A DNA stretch of 64,000 nt, taken from NCBI GenBank assembly GCA_030141605.1, contig JAQGDQ010000651.1, positions 1 to 64,000 on the forward strand. Direction: 5' to 3'. The notes beneath the pieces were generated by a model, which was not told the origin of the DNA, ran no database searches, and saw only the letters and a list, made by a program, of their open reading frames with translations. A program made the position numbers and the translations under genes. Position 1 is the first letter of the stretch; each line of letters begins with the position of its first letter. Below are positions 25,187 through 34,613 of the stretch, in pieces. The DNA is from Tubiluchus corallicola (taxonomy: Eukaryota; Priapulida; Priapulimorpha; Priapulimorphida; Tubiluchidae).

Positions 25187-25247
25187 CCCTTTATCGCTGT
25201 CACTATGACCATCTTCGATTCGAAGGACGAACATCATCATCATCATC

Positions 25248-25258
25248 AGATTGATTGT
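25248..25258. repeat. Target-site duplication, right copy (11 bp)
   Basis: AGATTGATTGT follows directly on the (CAT)n tail of the inserted LINE and matches 21503-21513 base for base. Confidence 0.85.
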
Positions 25259-25330
25259 ATAAAAGACGCACGTTTCAGAACTAAAAGGTTCTATAAAATT
25301 GTTAACTCCATCATACTTGTTTGAATTATT
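25259..25330 (+). mobile_element. Older Jockey/CR1-like LINE, 3' part after the nested insertion
   Basis: The frame DARFRTKRFYKIVNSI resembles the last conserved 'R-T-R-FYK-VNS' segment of LINE polyproteins and continues the reading left off before the inserted element. It stops shortly afterwards. Confidence 0.6.
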
Positions 25331-25352
25331 ATCACCTGTTAACCGCAATATT

Positions 25353-25400
25353 GTTACGGGGGCGAAATGCCATTTATTTTCGACCCACCTCTTTACATTG
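25353..25400 (+). repeat. Dispersed SINE-like repeat, truncated copy
   Basis: GTTACGGGGGCGAAATGCC followed by CATTTATTTTCGACC is shared with 25823 (plus) and with the minus strand of 43355. This copy diverges after about 48 bp. Confidence 0.6.
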
Positions 25401-25822
25401 CAAGCTTGACGCACGTACTCGGACATCAACTTTTATGGCATGTTGAAGCACAGAAGTTTCCATGTTGAAGACCACCTGCTGGAAGGAGCCAGCCTTTCGA
25501 GCCTTTTCTTTTATAAATTTCAAAAGTTTAAACTAGAACAGCTGTAAATTTATCAATTTTAAAGTGCTTAAACTAGAACTGCTGTAAATTGATAAATTTC
25601 AAAATTAAAACTTTTCAAATTTTCTGCTCTCTGTAAGCGGTATGCAAACTTTACAATTGAAATTTTCTGATATTTTTAATCTTTAGTAAACTGATATTCG
25701 TAAAATTAATTTTGGTAAGCATTATACAATCTTTGTAAATTTTTTGGCTTCAGCAAAAATTTCGTCGACTGCGTGCTTCATTCTGGTTCGATGACGAATC
25801 GTTTTCTGTAGAAGAGAGCAGA
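25401..25822. other. AT-rich spacer with local duplications
   Basis: Noncoding. Around 25510-25620 the phrase 'aaactagaac(a/t)gctgtaaat' occurs twice with flanking AT-rich copies of 'aaattt(c/t)aaa', a small decayed tandem duplication. No gene is seen. Confidence 0.4.
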
Positions 25823-25931
25823 GTTACGGTGGCGAAATGCCATTTACTTTCGACCCTCTCCTCTACATAGTGGTGGTCTCGTTGTAGCCATTGTAGCCAT
25901 GAAGCCATTGTGTAGTAGCGTTGAATACCAG
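25823..25931 (+). repeat. Dispersed SINE-like repeat, long copy
   Basis: It starts GTTACGGTGGCGAAATGCC and ends GCGTTGAATACCAG. The full length aligns with the reverse complement of 43261-43355, with a few small gaps and substitutions. No tRNA-type A or B box was recognised, so the class is open. Confidence 0.65.
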
Positions 25932-26360
25932 CGTTATGGAATGGCGACGTCTGTTCAGTGGGCTGACGGGCGAATGGGTTTTTCACGTCAGCATCTGTTC
26001 TGTAATGACAACCAGCATGGAGCACAATAGATTGGATATTTGGCGAGCTAATTAATTTTACAATTTCACTTTTACAGCTGCCTTTTTTACGTTTTCTTCA
26101 CAAGTATGCCGTGACATGCGTATCACTACCATCCGCTCAACGTTACAACATATTTAATTATCCACTGCGTTATCAAGACGTCTTTTCATTATATCAAACT
26201 CATAACTATTTTAAATATCTTTTCTGTCATGTGTCTGTGACTGAATGGAACAATTTAACCTGATAACATCCGAGCAGCCCCATCAATCGACAGTTTTGCA
26301 AAAAATATATTCAATATTGTTCTGCCGTTGGGTTCTTGCCGCCAAGGTTGTTGTAATAAG
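25932..26360. other. No recognised feature
   Basis: Noncoding sequence between the dispersed repeat and the minisatellite. Nothing identifiable is seen on either strand. Confidence 0.4.
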
Positions 26361-26492
26361 TGGGCTAGAGGCCTATCGGAGACCTATCGGTGGGCTAGAG
26401 GCCTATCGGAGACCTATCGGTGTGCTAGAGGCCTATCGGAGACCTATCGGTGGGCTAGAGGCCTATCAGAGACCTATCGGTGGGCTAGAGGC
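26361..26492 (+). repeat. 30-bp minisatellite, about 4.4 copies
   Basis: The unit TGGGCTAGAGGCCTATCGGA plus GACCTATCGG is repeated at 26361, 26391, 26421, 26451 and partly 26481, with single-base variants (TGTGCTAGAG at 26421, CTATCAGA at 26467). Each unit contains a second-order repeat of CCTATCGG. Because 30 is divisible by three and the unit lacks stops in two frames, two small ORFs run through it. I regard these as by-products. Confidence 0.95.
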
Positions 26493-26709
26493 TTTAGTTT
26501 AAAAATGATATTCTGAAACGAATTAGTAAACCCAACTGGAAGACATTCCAGACATGGCCCGACCAGAATTCTTGACTAACTTAGTAATTTTGTAAAATCA
26601 AATTGGAATAAAATATAATCGAAAAAGAACAAATAGCTGGCTAAACACGAAACATAAAAATCAGATTACCCTTGAAGGTTCACCACTCCCTCACATTGAC
26701 ACCCTTTGG

Positions 26710-26893
26710 GAAACAGTTGGGAGACAAGTCCTGGGAGGGCGGGTGCAGGCTTGTCCTGTTTGGTGCTCAGACTCCAGCAACCACTCAACTCAAATGAAAC
26801 AAAATGCGGCATTTATCTTTACAGACTTTGCACAGGTGAAATATTTAATTTGGTCTAATCAGAAGGTAGGATTTTTGAATTATATGTAGGTAA
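26710..26893 (+). repeat. Duplicated block X, copy 1
   Basis: About 184 bp from AAACAGTTGGGAGACAAGTC to TTATATGTAGGTAA recur almost unchanged at 28819-29002 (offset 2109), with about one substitution seen (GCGGCATTT against GCGGTATTT). The function is unknown. Flanking sequences differ on both sides. Confidence 0.9.
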
Positions 26894-26910
26894 TTCAATG
26901 TAGATAATGT

Positions 26911-27464
26911 AGATAACAGAGCCATAATTGTACTCAAGTTTAAGTGTTGATAGGGTTCGATCATTATTACTAAAAGCTTCAATGCTGCATTAACGCACTG
27001 TTGTCAGAATGTACTACAGTTTGTCTGTAGCATCTGGATTAGAGGATGGATGGTCTGTTGACACTGATTTTATTACTGAACCATTCACATACACTTTAAC
27101 ATTAAACGATTCTCCCTCTTGACATCTTTTTTGCACAAGTTCATGTGACACTGAGGTGGGATAGTGTGGGGGCGTTATCCACCAACAGATCATTTGTTTT
27201 ATGTACCTTTTATTGAGATTAAAAATGAGGAAAATATACGGATTTACAGCACTGTTAGAAGCCACTGCAGTTTGCATCACTGAAACCAGAGATAAGTTCT
27301 GGCGAAGCTTCCCATTGGTTTCTGGCCCTCCAAATAATCTAATTAAGGTGACAATATAATAAGGTAAGTTGAAAACTATAAATGCAAGCATGATTACAAT
27401 TGTCATGCGCAAAATCTTATATTGAGCTCTTGGAATCGCTGAGTTCTCGACCTGATTACTTGCG

Positions 27465-27467
<3 letters not shown>
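26911..27467 (-). pseudogene. Truncated duplicate of the GPCR gene 3' end
   Basis: This 557-bp segment matches 31889-32445 (offset 4978) with only four differences that I can see. It includes the last 147 or so codons of the receptor (TM6, TM7, C-tail; stop at 27014-27016) and about 100 bp of 3' flank. The coding frame is intact, with two amino-acid changes visible (V to M in TM6, K to N in the third extracellular loop). The copy breaks off exactly at a (TA)n tract. The N-terminal five transmembrane helices are missing and no promoter-proximal part is near, so it is a non-functional fragment from a recent segmental duplication. Co-duplication of the 3' flank, with no poly(A) seen, argues against a retrocopy. 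Confidence 0.92.

Positions 27468-27514
<47 letters not shown>
27466..27514. repeat. (TA)n microsatellite
   Basis: An uninterrupted alternating TA run of about 47 bp begins at the breakpoint of the duplicated GPCR fragment. A shorter interrupted TATA/TGTG run follows to about 27545. Confidence 0.95.
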
Positions 27515-27515
<1 letters not shown>

Positions 27516-27733
27516 GTGTTCGTATATATATATGTGTGTATTTATGTAATACGGAGGGCCGTACAGTTGCAGAGCTCAGCTTTAACAACGTACGGTCGGC
27601 TGCACTTGTGAAGACTAAGAGTTGGGGTTGAGCAGCCGAAACTCGACTTCCAAGTTACCTCCTGATGACTCCAAAAATCTGTAATTGTATTTGTCTTTTC
27701 GTTATCCTCACTCCTTTCATAACGTATTCATTG

Positions 27734-28157
27734 AAAAATATTATAACTATATGTACATATGAAAATAACAAAAATTCTCCTCTCCACATTAGCTCAAGCT
27801 ATTTGATAATTATTGATTACTATCGTACCTAAATTTTAACTTAATCACCTCTCAAAAAGCTAAAAAATATAATATAATATGTAAAACCCACTCCCATGAC
27901 CATCTTTATCCAAACTGTTTTTTTTCTCGCTATCCTACTCTTAGTGACCTGCCTAACTTTTCCTGTTTCACATTTCTTATAAACTTCTGTTCTCGCTAGT
28001 ACAAACTATATTTACTAACAATTGCCAGGTGCCACTAGTTGGTCGGCCGCTGCTGTAGCGATATGCTTCAGTTTAAACCTAGACATGTGCTCGCATCTAG
28101 CATAACCTCTTGGTTATCGCATTTCCAGGGCCAATTTTATATTGGTTTTCATAAACA
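27734..28157 (+). repeat. Duplicated block Y, copy 1
   Basis: About 420 bp from AAAAATATTATAACTATATG to ATATTGGTTTTCATAAA recur at 28400-28818 (offset about 666, with small indels). No coding potential was recognised. Block Y copy 2 is contiguous with block X copy 2, whereas here the right neighbour is different. Confidence 0.9.
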
Positions 28158-28399
28158 AACAAATATGGTGCACACCCCTGTCATCTAAGGTTTTGCTGAT
28201 CTTACTCCTTTCTGCTCACTAACATACTATAACCTACAACCAACTCTACTTTCTTCTCTCTTTACAATTTCAAAATATCAAAATAAAAAAAAAAAATTTC
28301 ACTAATAACTTATGAAAAATTTTAATTTACTAAGAGGTTATTAGTATTAATAATCCTGATAATCTTATTAATAATATATAAATATAAAAGTTCATTTTA
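28158..28399. other. AT-rich spacer between the two Y blocks
   Basis: It contains an oligo-A run near 28290 and TAATAATCCTGATAATC-like AT-rich sequence. Nothing coding is seen. Confidence 0.4.
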
Positions 28400-28818
28400 A
28401 AAAATATTATAACTATATGTACATATGAAAATAACAAAAATTCTCTTCTCTACATTAGCTCAAGCTATTTGATAATTATTGATTACTATCGTGCCTAAAT
28501 TTTAACTCAATCACCTGTCAAAAAGCTAAAAATATAATATAATATATAAAACCCACTCCCATGACCATCTTTATCCAAACTGTTTTTTCTCGCTATCCTA
28601 CTCTTAGTGACCTGCCTAACTGTTCCTGTTTCACATTTCTTATAAACTTCTTTTCTCGCTAGTACAAACTATATTTACTAACAATTGCCAGGTGCCACAA
28701 GCTGGTCGGCCGCTGCCGTAGCGATATGCTTCAGTTTAAACCTAGACATGTGCTCGCATCTAGCATAACCTCTTGGTTATCGCATTTCCAGAGCCAATTT
28801 TATATTGGTTTTCATAAA
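28400..28818 (+). repeat. Duplicated block Y, copy 2
   Basis: Nearly identical to 27734-28157 and joined directly to block X copy 2 at 28819. A 90-codon ORF (28726-28998) spans the junction and is probably fortuitous. Confidence 0.9.
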
Positions 28819-29002
28819 GAAACAGTTGGGAGACAAGTCCTGGGAGGGCGGGTGCAGGCTTGTCCTGTTTGGTGCTCAGACTCCAGCAACCACTCAACTC
28901 AAATGAAACAAAATGCGGTATTTATCTTTACAGACTTTGCACAGGTGAAATATTTAATTTGGTCTAATCAGAAGGTAGGATTTTTGAATTATATGTAGGT
29001 AA
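28819..29002 (+). repeat. Duplicated block X, copy 2
   Basis: Nearly identical to 26710-26893. Here it follows block Y without a gap, which suggests that Y-X is the ancestral order and that the upstream X was split off during duplication. Confidence 0.9.
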
Positions 29003-29224
29003 GTTTATTATATTTTGATAAAACGTCTTTGAATTAACATACAGGCCGCATATCTGTGTCCTTTAGTGAGTGAATGTTTGAACGCAAAACAGGGCGAAGC
29101 GAAGCTCAGCAACATTATTTAAACTTTTTTTGTCGTCTAAAATTCTACATATATGGTTTTTATTCAAATGCTACACATCACACAAGCTCAAGAGCCTTTC
29201 ACAACTGAATGATGATCTTAACAG

Positions 29225-29735
29225 TCACGGATGCAGAGATGGTACCGCAACATTGATCCAAGTTGGGCATGTTGTTATCATAGAGAAACTGTAAAACATC
29301 ACTTGCTCGATTGCCCTTTTGCAGCCCTATAACATGGGTAGATTGAACCTTAACAGTATACTGTTACAACTATATCAAGAAAATTTATTTCCCTTAGATA
29401 TAAATAGTCGTAATACTCAATATAAACTTGCAACACTTCTTTCTCGTCATTCCTCAATAAATCACGACCAGAACGTTACTTTATTTAACATTGTTCAGCA
29501 TTACATAGGCTCCACCTACCGTTTTAGCAGAGATGACCATATTTGATGACTCACTTTGTTAGATATTCTTAGATATTAACTACAATTTAAAATTGTATTG
29601 TTAGACAAAAAGATTTTTATTCTGTCATGTGTATGTTTTTTAACTAAGCACTACAAATTACCTAAGGTATGATTGAACAGTGTACAACTGTACACCAAAG
29701 GCAGAAATAAAATAAAATAAAAATATATAAATATA
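29225..29735 (+). mobile_element. LINE 3' terminus (C-terminal zinc-knuckle-like region and 3' UTR)
   Basis: The plus strand reads RWYRNIDPSWACCYHRETV and then KHHLLDCP, the Cys/His-rich motif (C-x-x-C-like, H, C) near the C-terminus of many LINE polyproteins. A stop follows, then about 400 bp of noncoding sequence ending in AAATAAAATAAAATAAAAAT, consistent with a LINE 3' tail. The upstream part (RT core) is absent, as expected of a 5'-truncated insertion. Confidence 0.6.
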
Positions 29736-30644
29736 CATATAAAAGCATTAAAAAGTTCGTTTTAATTTTTTAACATGCACTTATTGTAATTTAACATCTG
29801 CACTTAATGCGTGATGAGTGCCATAGGCTTCTCAAGAGAAATTCATAATAATTTGTGGAAGCCAATGAATTTCCCCGTTGAAATTTTAAGTCTTACTCAA
29901 TGATGTTTTAAAGTGTGGTTGATAATTTTTGGAAGATGAGTTTAAATGTTTTATTTTTAAAAGCGTTAACGAAAAGTTCATTTTGTTAAATAGGCTTGAG
30001 AATATGATGACCTTGTTTTGCAGCAGATGGTACTTGCTTAATTGTCGTTGCTTTTCATGTTTTCATGGTTTTAGCATTTATTCAAGCAAAAAAACAAGCA
30101 CTTATGTTAGTAGTAATAAAACTTTCACAGAACTTCTAAAGATACGGAGTAGTGCAACTGCGGTACATGAGTTAGTGCGTTACATGCATTTACAATCCGT
30201 ATTCAACAACTCCGCCATTTTAATTTGACGTCGTCAAAGAGATTTGCTGTCCCGAGACTCTTGTAGTTTTAGGGAGCTGCCATTTTGTTACTGAATTCCA
30301 CAAACCACAATGCACTGTTGTTGTTCTACAGAGACAGAGATTTTGGTAACCTAGAAGTCTTGGTGCGGGAAGTCTTGGAAGGAAACAGTAATTTCTGAGA
30401 CAAGCTAGTAAACTCGGGGAAGAGAAATTTACTTCACAGCATGTATTTCATTGTCAAGGTTAATTCGGGCAGCTATCATTACCATTTTGACCGGACTTAA
30501 GCCCCAAGTGTCGGAGTCAGTTATATGATACCAAGAATATTAATTGATCTTTAATAGCGTATGAAAACTGCTGCTGTAACATTGTGTCATTGTGACTGCT
30601 GCCACTGGAGGTGATCACTTGTTAACTCTTCTACTGAATGCTAG
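29736..30644. other. No recognised feature
   Basis: AT-rich. One 99-codon ORF (29929-30228, plus) has no recognisable domain and ordinary composition for chance. No transposon ends are seen. Confidence 0.4.
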
Positions 30645-31090
30645 AAATACATGTAAAGTTGTAAAAGTTTGCTTTAACTAAAGCTCATGAGTAATATGTA
30701 ATTGTATCGCTTCAGTATCAAGGTCTTAATTTTTGTTGAAAGATATGCAAAATGTATTTTTCTGGCAGAGGCATGCAAAATTACAAAAATTCGCCTAAAT
30801 TAAAGATTTTCAAGCAATTAAACGGATAGTTGTACCGTTTCAATACAGCGATCTTTATTCTGAAATGATGAAAAATGCGCGCGTTTAGCTAGTAGATATA
30901 TGTACAAAATTACAGAAGTTCGCCTAAATCAGAGCTTCCGAGTGAGATTAGGTGAGGGATCACATAGCCTCAGTATCGTAGTTTAAAAATAACAGCCATC
31001 ACACACTTAAGCAAAGATCTTAATTTTTTCGATCAGTTATAGTCATGTTTACGCAACAATCCACCTAAATAAAAATACAATGTATAAAAA
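30645..31090. repeat. Degenerate tandem repeat of about 125 bp (about 3.5 units)
   Basis: Related phrases recur at about 30651, 30774 and 30900: ATGTAAAGTTGTAAAAG, ATGCAAAATTACAAAAATTC and ATGTACAAAATTACAGAAG, each followed by a TTCGCCTAAAT(T/C)A(A/G)AG-like word and later by a TCAGTATC/TCAATAC word and ATCTTAATTTTT/ATCTTTATTC. A weaker fourth start lies near 31045. Divergence between units is high, so this is an old array. Confidence 0.5.
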
Positions 31091-31888
31091 TTACAAAAAA
31101 TTAACATTGTAAGAAGCAAACAAAACAAATACAAATTGTAATACATATTAGTATTGTGATACAAATTATGTCACATATCATGCAGTACATTTCTTGGAGT
31201 ACATATCATGTGATACAAAGCCAAATGACATAAAAAATAAAGTTATGTTACTACAAAAGAATCCATTCTCTGACTGTCGGTGGTAATAAGAGAACGTTTG
31301 TACCAAACAAAAACGACACAATAAACGAGCAGCTAGGCAAGGCAAGAGGTGGGCAAGGACCAGTTCAAAATAATCCCAGGTACAGGGAAAAAAATTGACC
31401 ATGAAGTTCTGACTGAAATTTTTTATCAAAAGAGTTTAAAAATATGCAAATCAATATTACTGCTGGCAGAATCTAAAATTTTGAAAGTCTAACAGTGAAA
31501 GTTTAGCAGTGCACTTTCACAGTATCTGTCAACTGTGCTGCATTTTTCGTTATTACTAGTGATAAAAATGTCTATTGTTTCTAACATGAACATAACGAAA
31601 GAATCTTCATCTGCATCAAGCCTATGACATTTTGCATACATTCAAATTTGAAAACTCTGACTACTTTGTTAAAAATTTGGCCGATAGAGAACATTGTCAC
31701 AAATTTGTTGTGCCATGTAATTATAACGAATATTGTAAATATGTTACTTTTAACGGTCTGGTTAACGAATAAACTTGACGAATGATTGAGTTATCATTTC
31801 AGAAATGATCATGTACTAGCTTAGTTTGTCAGTGTTATAGTTTGAGTTTTAGTAGTGCAAAAACAAATTTCTACATTGTGATTGTGCA
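31091..31888. other. Noncoding sequence 3' of the receptor gene
   Basis: AT-rich with imperfect repeats of 'tacaaattgtaatacata'. An 83-codon minus-strand ORF (31178-31429) is unrecognised. I did not find a convincing polyadenylation signal for the receptor within the first few hundred bases. Confidence 0.4.
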
Positions 31889-32445
31889 AGATAACCGAGC
31901 CATAATTGTACTCAAGTTTAAGTGTTGATAGGGTTCGATCATTATTACTAAAAGCTTCAATGCTGCATTAACGCACTGTTGTCAGAATGTACTACAGTTT
32001 GTCTGTAGCATCTGGATTAGAGGATGGATGGTCTGTTGACACTGATTTTATTACTGAACCATTCACATACACTTTAACATTAAACGATTCTCCCTCTTGA
32101 CATCTTTTTTGCACAAGTTCATGTGACACTGAGGTGGGATAGTGTGGGGGCGTTATCCACCAACAGATCATTTGTTTTATGTACCTTTTATTGAGATTAA
32201 AAATGAGGAAAATATACGGATTTACAGCACTGTTAGAAGCCACTGCAGTTTGCATCACTGAAACCAGAGATAAGTTCTGGCGAAGCTTCCCTTTGGTTTC
32301 TGGCCCTCCAAATAATCTAATTAAGGTGACAATATAATAAGGTAAGTTGAAAACTATAAATGCAAGCACGATTACAATTGTCATGCGCAAAATCTTATAT
32401 TGAGCTCTTGGAATCGCTGAGTTCTCGACCTGATTACTTGTGCTT
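31889..32445 (-). repeat. Parent segment of the GPCR 3' duplication
   Basis: This stretch of the intact gene (TM6 to stop, plus about 100 bp of 3' flank) is the source or sister of 26911-27467. The match ends at 32445, where the intact gene continues into the third loop and the copy enters (TA)n. Confidence 0.9.
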
Positions 32446-33176
32446 CTTTTCTGCAAGGCACCGTATTTCACCTGATCATCGGCTGACTTGCCTTTTTTAG
32501 AGTAGTTTAATCCACTATAACTGGCCTTAAGACAGATGCTGGCTAACATTGTTGAATAAGCTACACAAATTACCACAAGCGGAAAAATGAAGACGAAGAG
32601 ACAAATGAGCATCACGAAAATTTTTAGATAAAACTGTTCGGCAACAACATCTTCCACAGAAGTTTTATTAGAAATGAATACGGCGCTACAGAACGGTTTT
32701 TCACCTCGAATGACAACTCGAAATATTCCCGCACAAGGTAACGACGGAATGAGCGCCAGTACCCAAGCAGTTCCTAGCATTTTTCTTGCTCCACTAGGTG
32801 GCGACAGGGGTTTCACTATTGCTTGAAGTCTATCAATAGCCATTGTAGCTAAAATGTAAGCTGAAGAGGTCATGGCAAAAGTCTGTGCAACTTTAGACAC
32901 CCTACACAAATTTGTACCTGCGTGCCAGACACTATACCGAGAATCGGAAACTATTTGCGACAGGATGGCAATTAATGTTACAAGGAAATCCGCAATAGTC
33001 AAATTCAAGATGAAATAGTTCATTCTTCGTCTGGGTTTCTTCCAAAAGTGTAGCATCCATAAGCAAACCAGTCCATTTCCTATAAGAGAAAAGACGAAGG
33101 CAATCGAGAGTACGGTGACTCGAACTTGCCTGTCGTACTCAGTAGCACCACTTGGTATTACGCTGGTGTTGTTCAT
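31992..33176 (-). CDS. Class A (rhodopsin-like) GPCR, neuropeptide-receptor type (vasopressin/GnRH/CCAP-like group)
   Basis: A 394-residue receptor is encoded in one exon. The start ATG, in context GGACAATG, precedes an extracellular N-terminus with an N-glycosylation site (NNTS). Seven hydrophobic segments lie at about 19-42 (IGNGLV), 53-77 (LNLTIADFLV, with Asp63), 92-114, 133-155, 183-213, 264-288 and 302-327. Cys91 and Cys163 can form the TM3-ECL2 disulphide, and Trp84 sits in ECL1. The DRY box is DRL (115-117). The TM6 CWxP motif is replaced by FNLP, and NPxxY reads NPYIF (319-323). The basic third loop contains many Ser/Lys residues, and the tail has Cys338 and a Ser-rich end. The DRLQAIVKPL and TM6-7 layout resemble the vasopressin/GnRH/AKH/CCAP receptor assemblage. 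It would sit in the plasma membrane and signal through G proteins. The ligand cannot be named from the sequence. Confidence 0.93.
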   Translation of the reverse strand: MNNTSVIPSGATEYDRQVRVTVLSIAFVFSLIGNGLVCLWMLHFWKKPRRRMNYFILNLTIADFLVTLIAILSQIVSDSRYSVWHAGTNLCRVSKVAQTFAMTSSAYILATMAIDRLQAIVKPLSPPSGARKMLGTAWVLALIPSLPCAGIFRVVIRGEKPFCSAVFISNKTSVEDVVAEQFYLKIFVMLICLFVFIFPLVVICVAYSTMLASICLKASYSGLNYSKKGKSADDQVKYGALQKRSTSNQVENSAIPRAQYKILRMTIVIVLAFIVFNLPYYIVTLIRLFGGPETKGKLRQNLSLVSVMQTAVASNSAVNPYIFLIFNLNKRYIKQMICWWITPPHYPTSVSHELVQKRCQEGESFNVKVYVNGSVIKSVSTDHPSSNPDATDKL

Positions 33177-34613
33177 TGTCCTACGGAGAAATCATCGCCT
33201 ACACAAAATATCCATATAATTTGAAATCATCTTGAAACAGTTAAAAAAATTGGGTATATATGAGGTCCACAGTGATAATCATCATCACCATCATGCAGCA
33301 ATAACAAGTACAACAGATTTTAATTTCTCAAACACAAGCGGAAGCTTGTCCCTTCTTTGAATTAATTTGAGTTTTAATTTATTTATGCTATGTAGCAAAC
33401 ACTCAATAATTAATTATTTGAAAGGCGCTTAACAATAAAAGCATTAAAATATTAGGTAACAATACCAAAATAAAATGAGAACATTACAGTAAAAGAGAAC
33501 AGACATAAAACATTTCATAGAAACAAAGTGTATGCTCCAACGGAAATATTGCTTATCTGTCATGATATGCTTAATTATGAAATACTGATCTTGATGCTAT
33601 TGCCCAATTTTGCTAAGGAGTTTTCAGGTATATTTGTCAATGGCTTGTTTGAAATATTGTGCATGAATGACATATATATTGTGATGCTTTTCATGATACT
33701 TTCTCATTAAATATGATTACAGTATATATTTCGTATTCCGTATTTATTAACGATATCGAATAGAGTCATGTGCAATAAATTATGAAACAATTACAATTTC
33801 AACAATAAAATATACAGACACTAAAAGTGCGCTGTACAAACTACATACAAACAACATACATAAGCAGCAAATTATAAAAAAGAAACAGTTTTATAACAAT
33901 TATAATACAGACCTACTATGTATCGTTGGATTAATTACTTGTTTCTGACACAGTATTAGTATATTAGTAATTAAAAAGAAAGACTCAGACTTGGAATGCC
34001 TTTTGGGCAAAATTTATTGTCAGCTTTACAATTTTTATATCATTACTCCTCATCCTGATCTTAAGTTACTAACAAAACTTATTTTGTTCTAATGTATGCT
34101 ATAACTGATGAAAATGTAATGTTAATTGTCAATTGTTTCACTTATCTGGAGGAGGACTCGAAAGCTCAATGCTCCTTCCCCCTCCACACAGTAACTCGCA
34201 TAGTTTTTTTCAATGTTATATCAATGTATATGTATGTTTGAGTTGCTGTGGAATAAATTCATAATTCATAATTCAGAAAAACAAATTTATCATTAATATT
34301 AATATTACTAAATTCTGGTACAATTAACATATTATTTATTAAACGCTGACGGTCGTTTCGACTGCAACTGTCATTTTCAACGGCATAAGTAACGCCAGAA
34401 CAAAACATGACACTGTTAAGTGTAGCATTGAAAATAACTACATCTAATTTCTGGAGAAAGTGTAGGCAGAGAAAGTACCTAGATTTTCCCAAATATGATT
34501 GAAGTTATATGTGTGTAATATTTCTTTTACAAAGTAGACCAATAGTGTGTTACAAGTAGCCAAAGCAACAATCAGTTCATTAACTTCGTATGATTAATAA
34601 CTGTCTACGGGTT
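33177..34613. other. Receptor 5' flank and AT-rich intergenic DNA
   Basis: It contains the region upstream of the receptor start. No TATA box or start site can be fixed by eye. Around 34100-34275 a stretch ending GGAATAAATTCATAATTCATAATTC looks like a LINE 3' tail with short (ATTCATA) repeats, though no coding part is attached. A 77-codon minus ORF (34259-34492) is unrecognised. Confidence 0.4.

Larger units (their letters stand above)
21514..25247 (+). mobile_element. Full-length but inactivated non-LTR retrotransposon, 'craniofacial development protein 2-like' family
   Basis: The element is 3734 bp long and flanked by an 11-bp direct repeat. Its 5' untranslated part (21514 to about 22090) is more GC-rich than the surroundings. 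A single coding region follows: an endonuclease, a reverse transcriptase with motif A FIDLTKAFDT and the FADD box (FLFADDCAL), and a C-terminal C2H2 finger. The 3' end is a short (CAT)n run rather than poly(A). Proteins annotated 'craniofacial development protein 2-like' in many animal genomes come from elements of this kind. At least three in-frame stops (22496, 23374, 24638, with another at 24689) and frameshifts near 23000, 23517 and 23630 prevent full translation. Base composition differs from the AT-rich host DNA, in keeping with a later arrival. Confidence 0.92.

Noticed and set aside
27541-27660. SINE head or tRNA-derived sequence near the (TA)n
   Set aside because: The segment is less AT-rich than its surroundings, but no Pol III boxes or second copy was found in the window.
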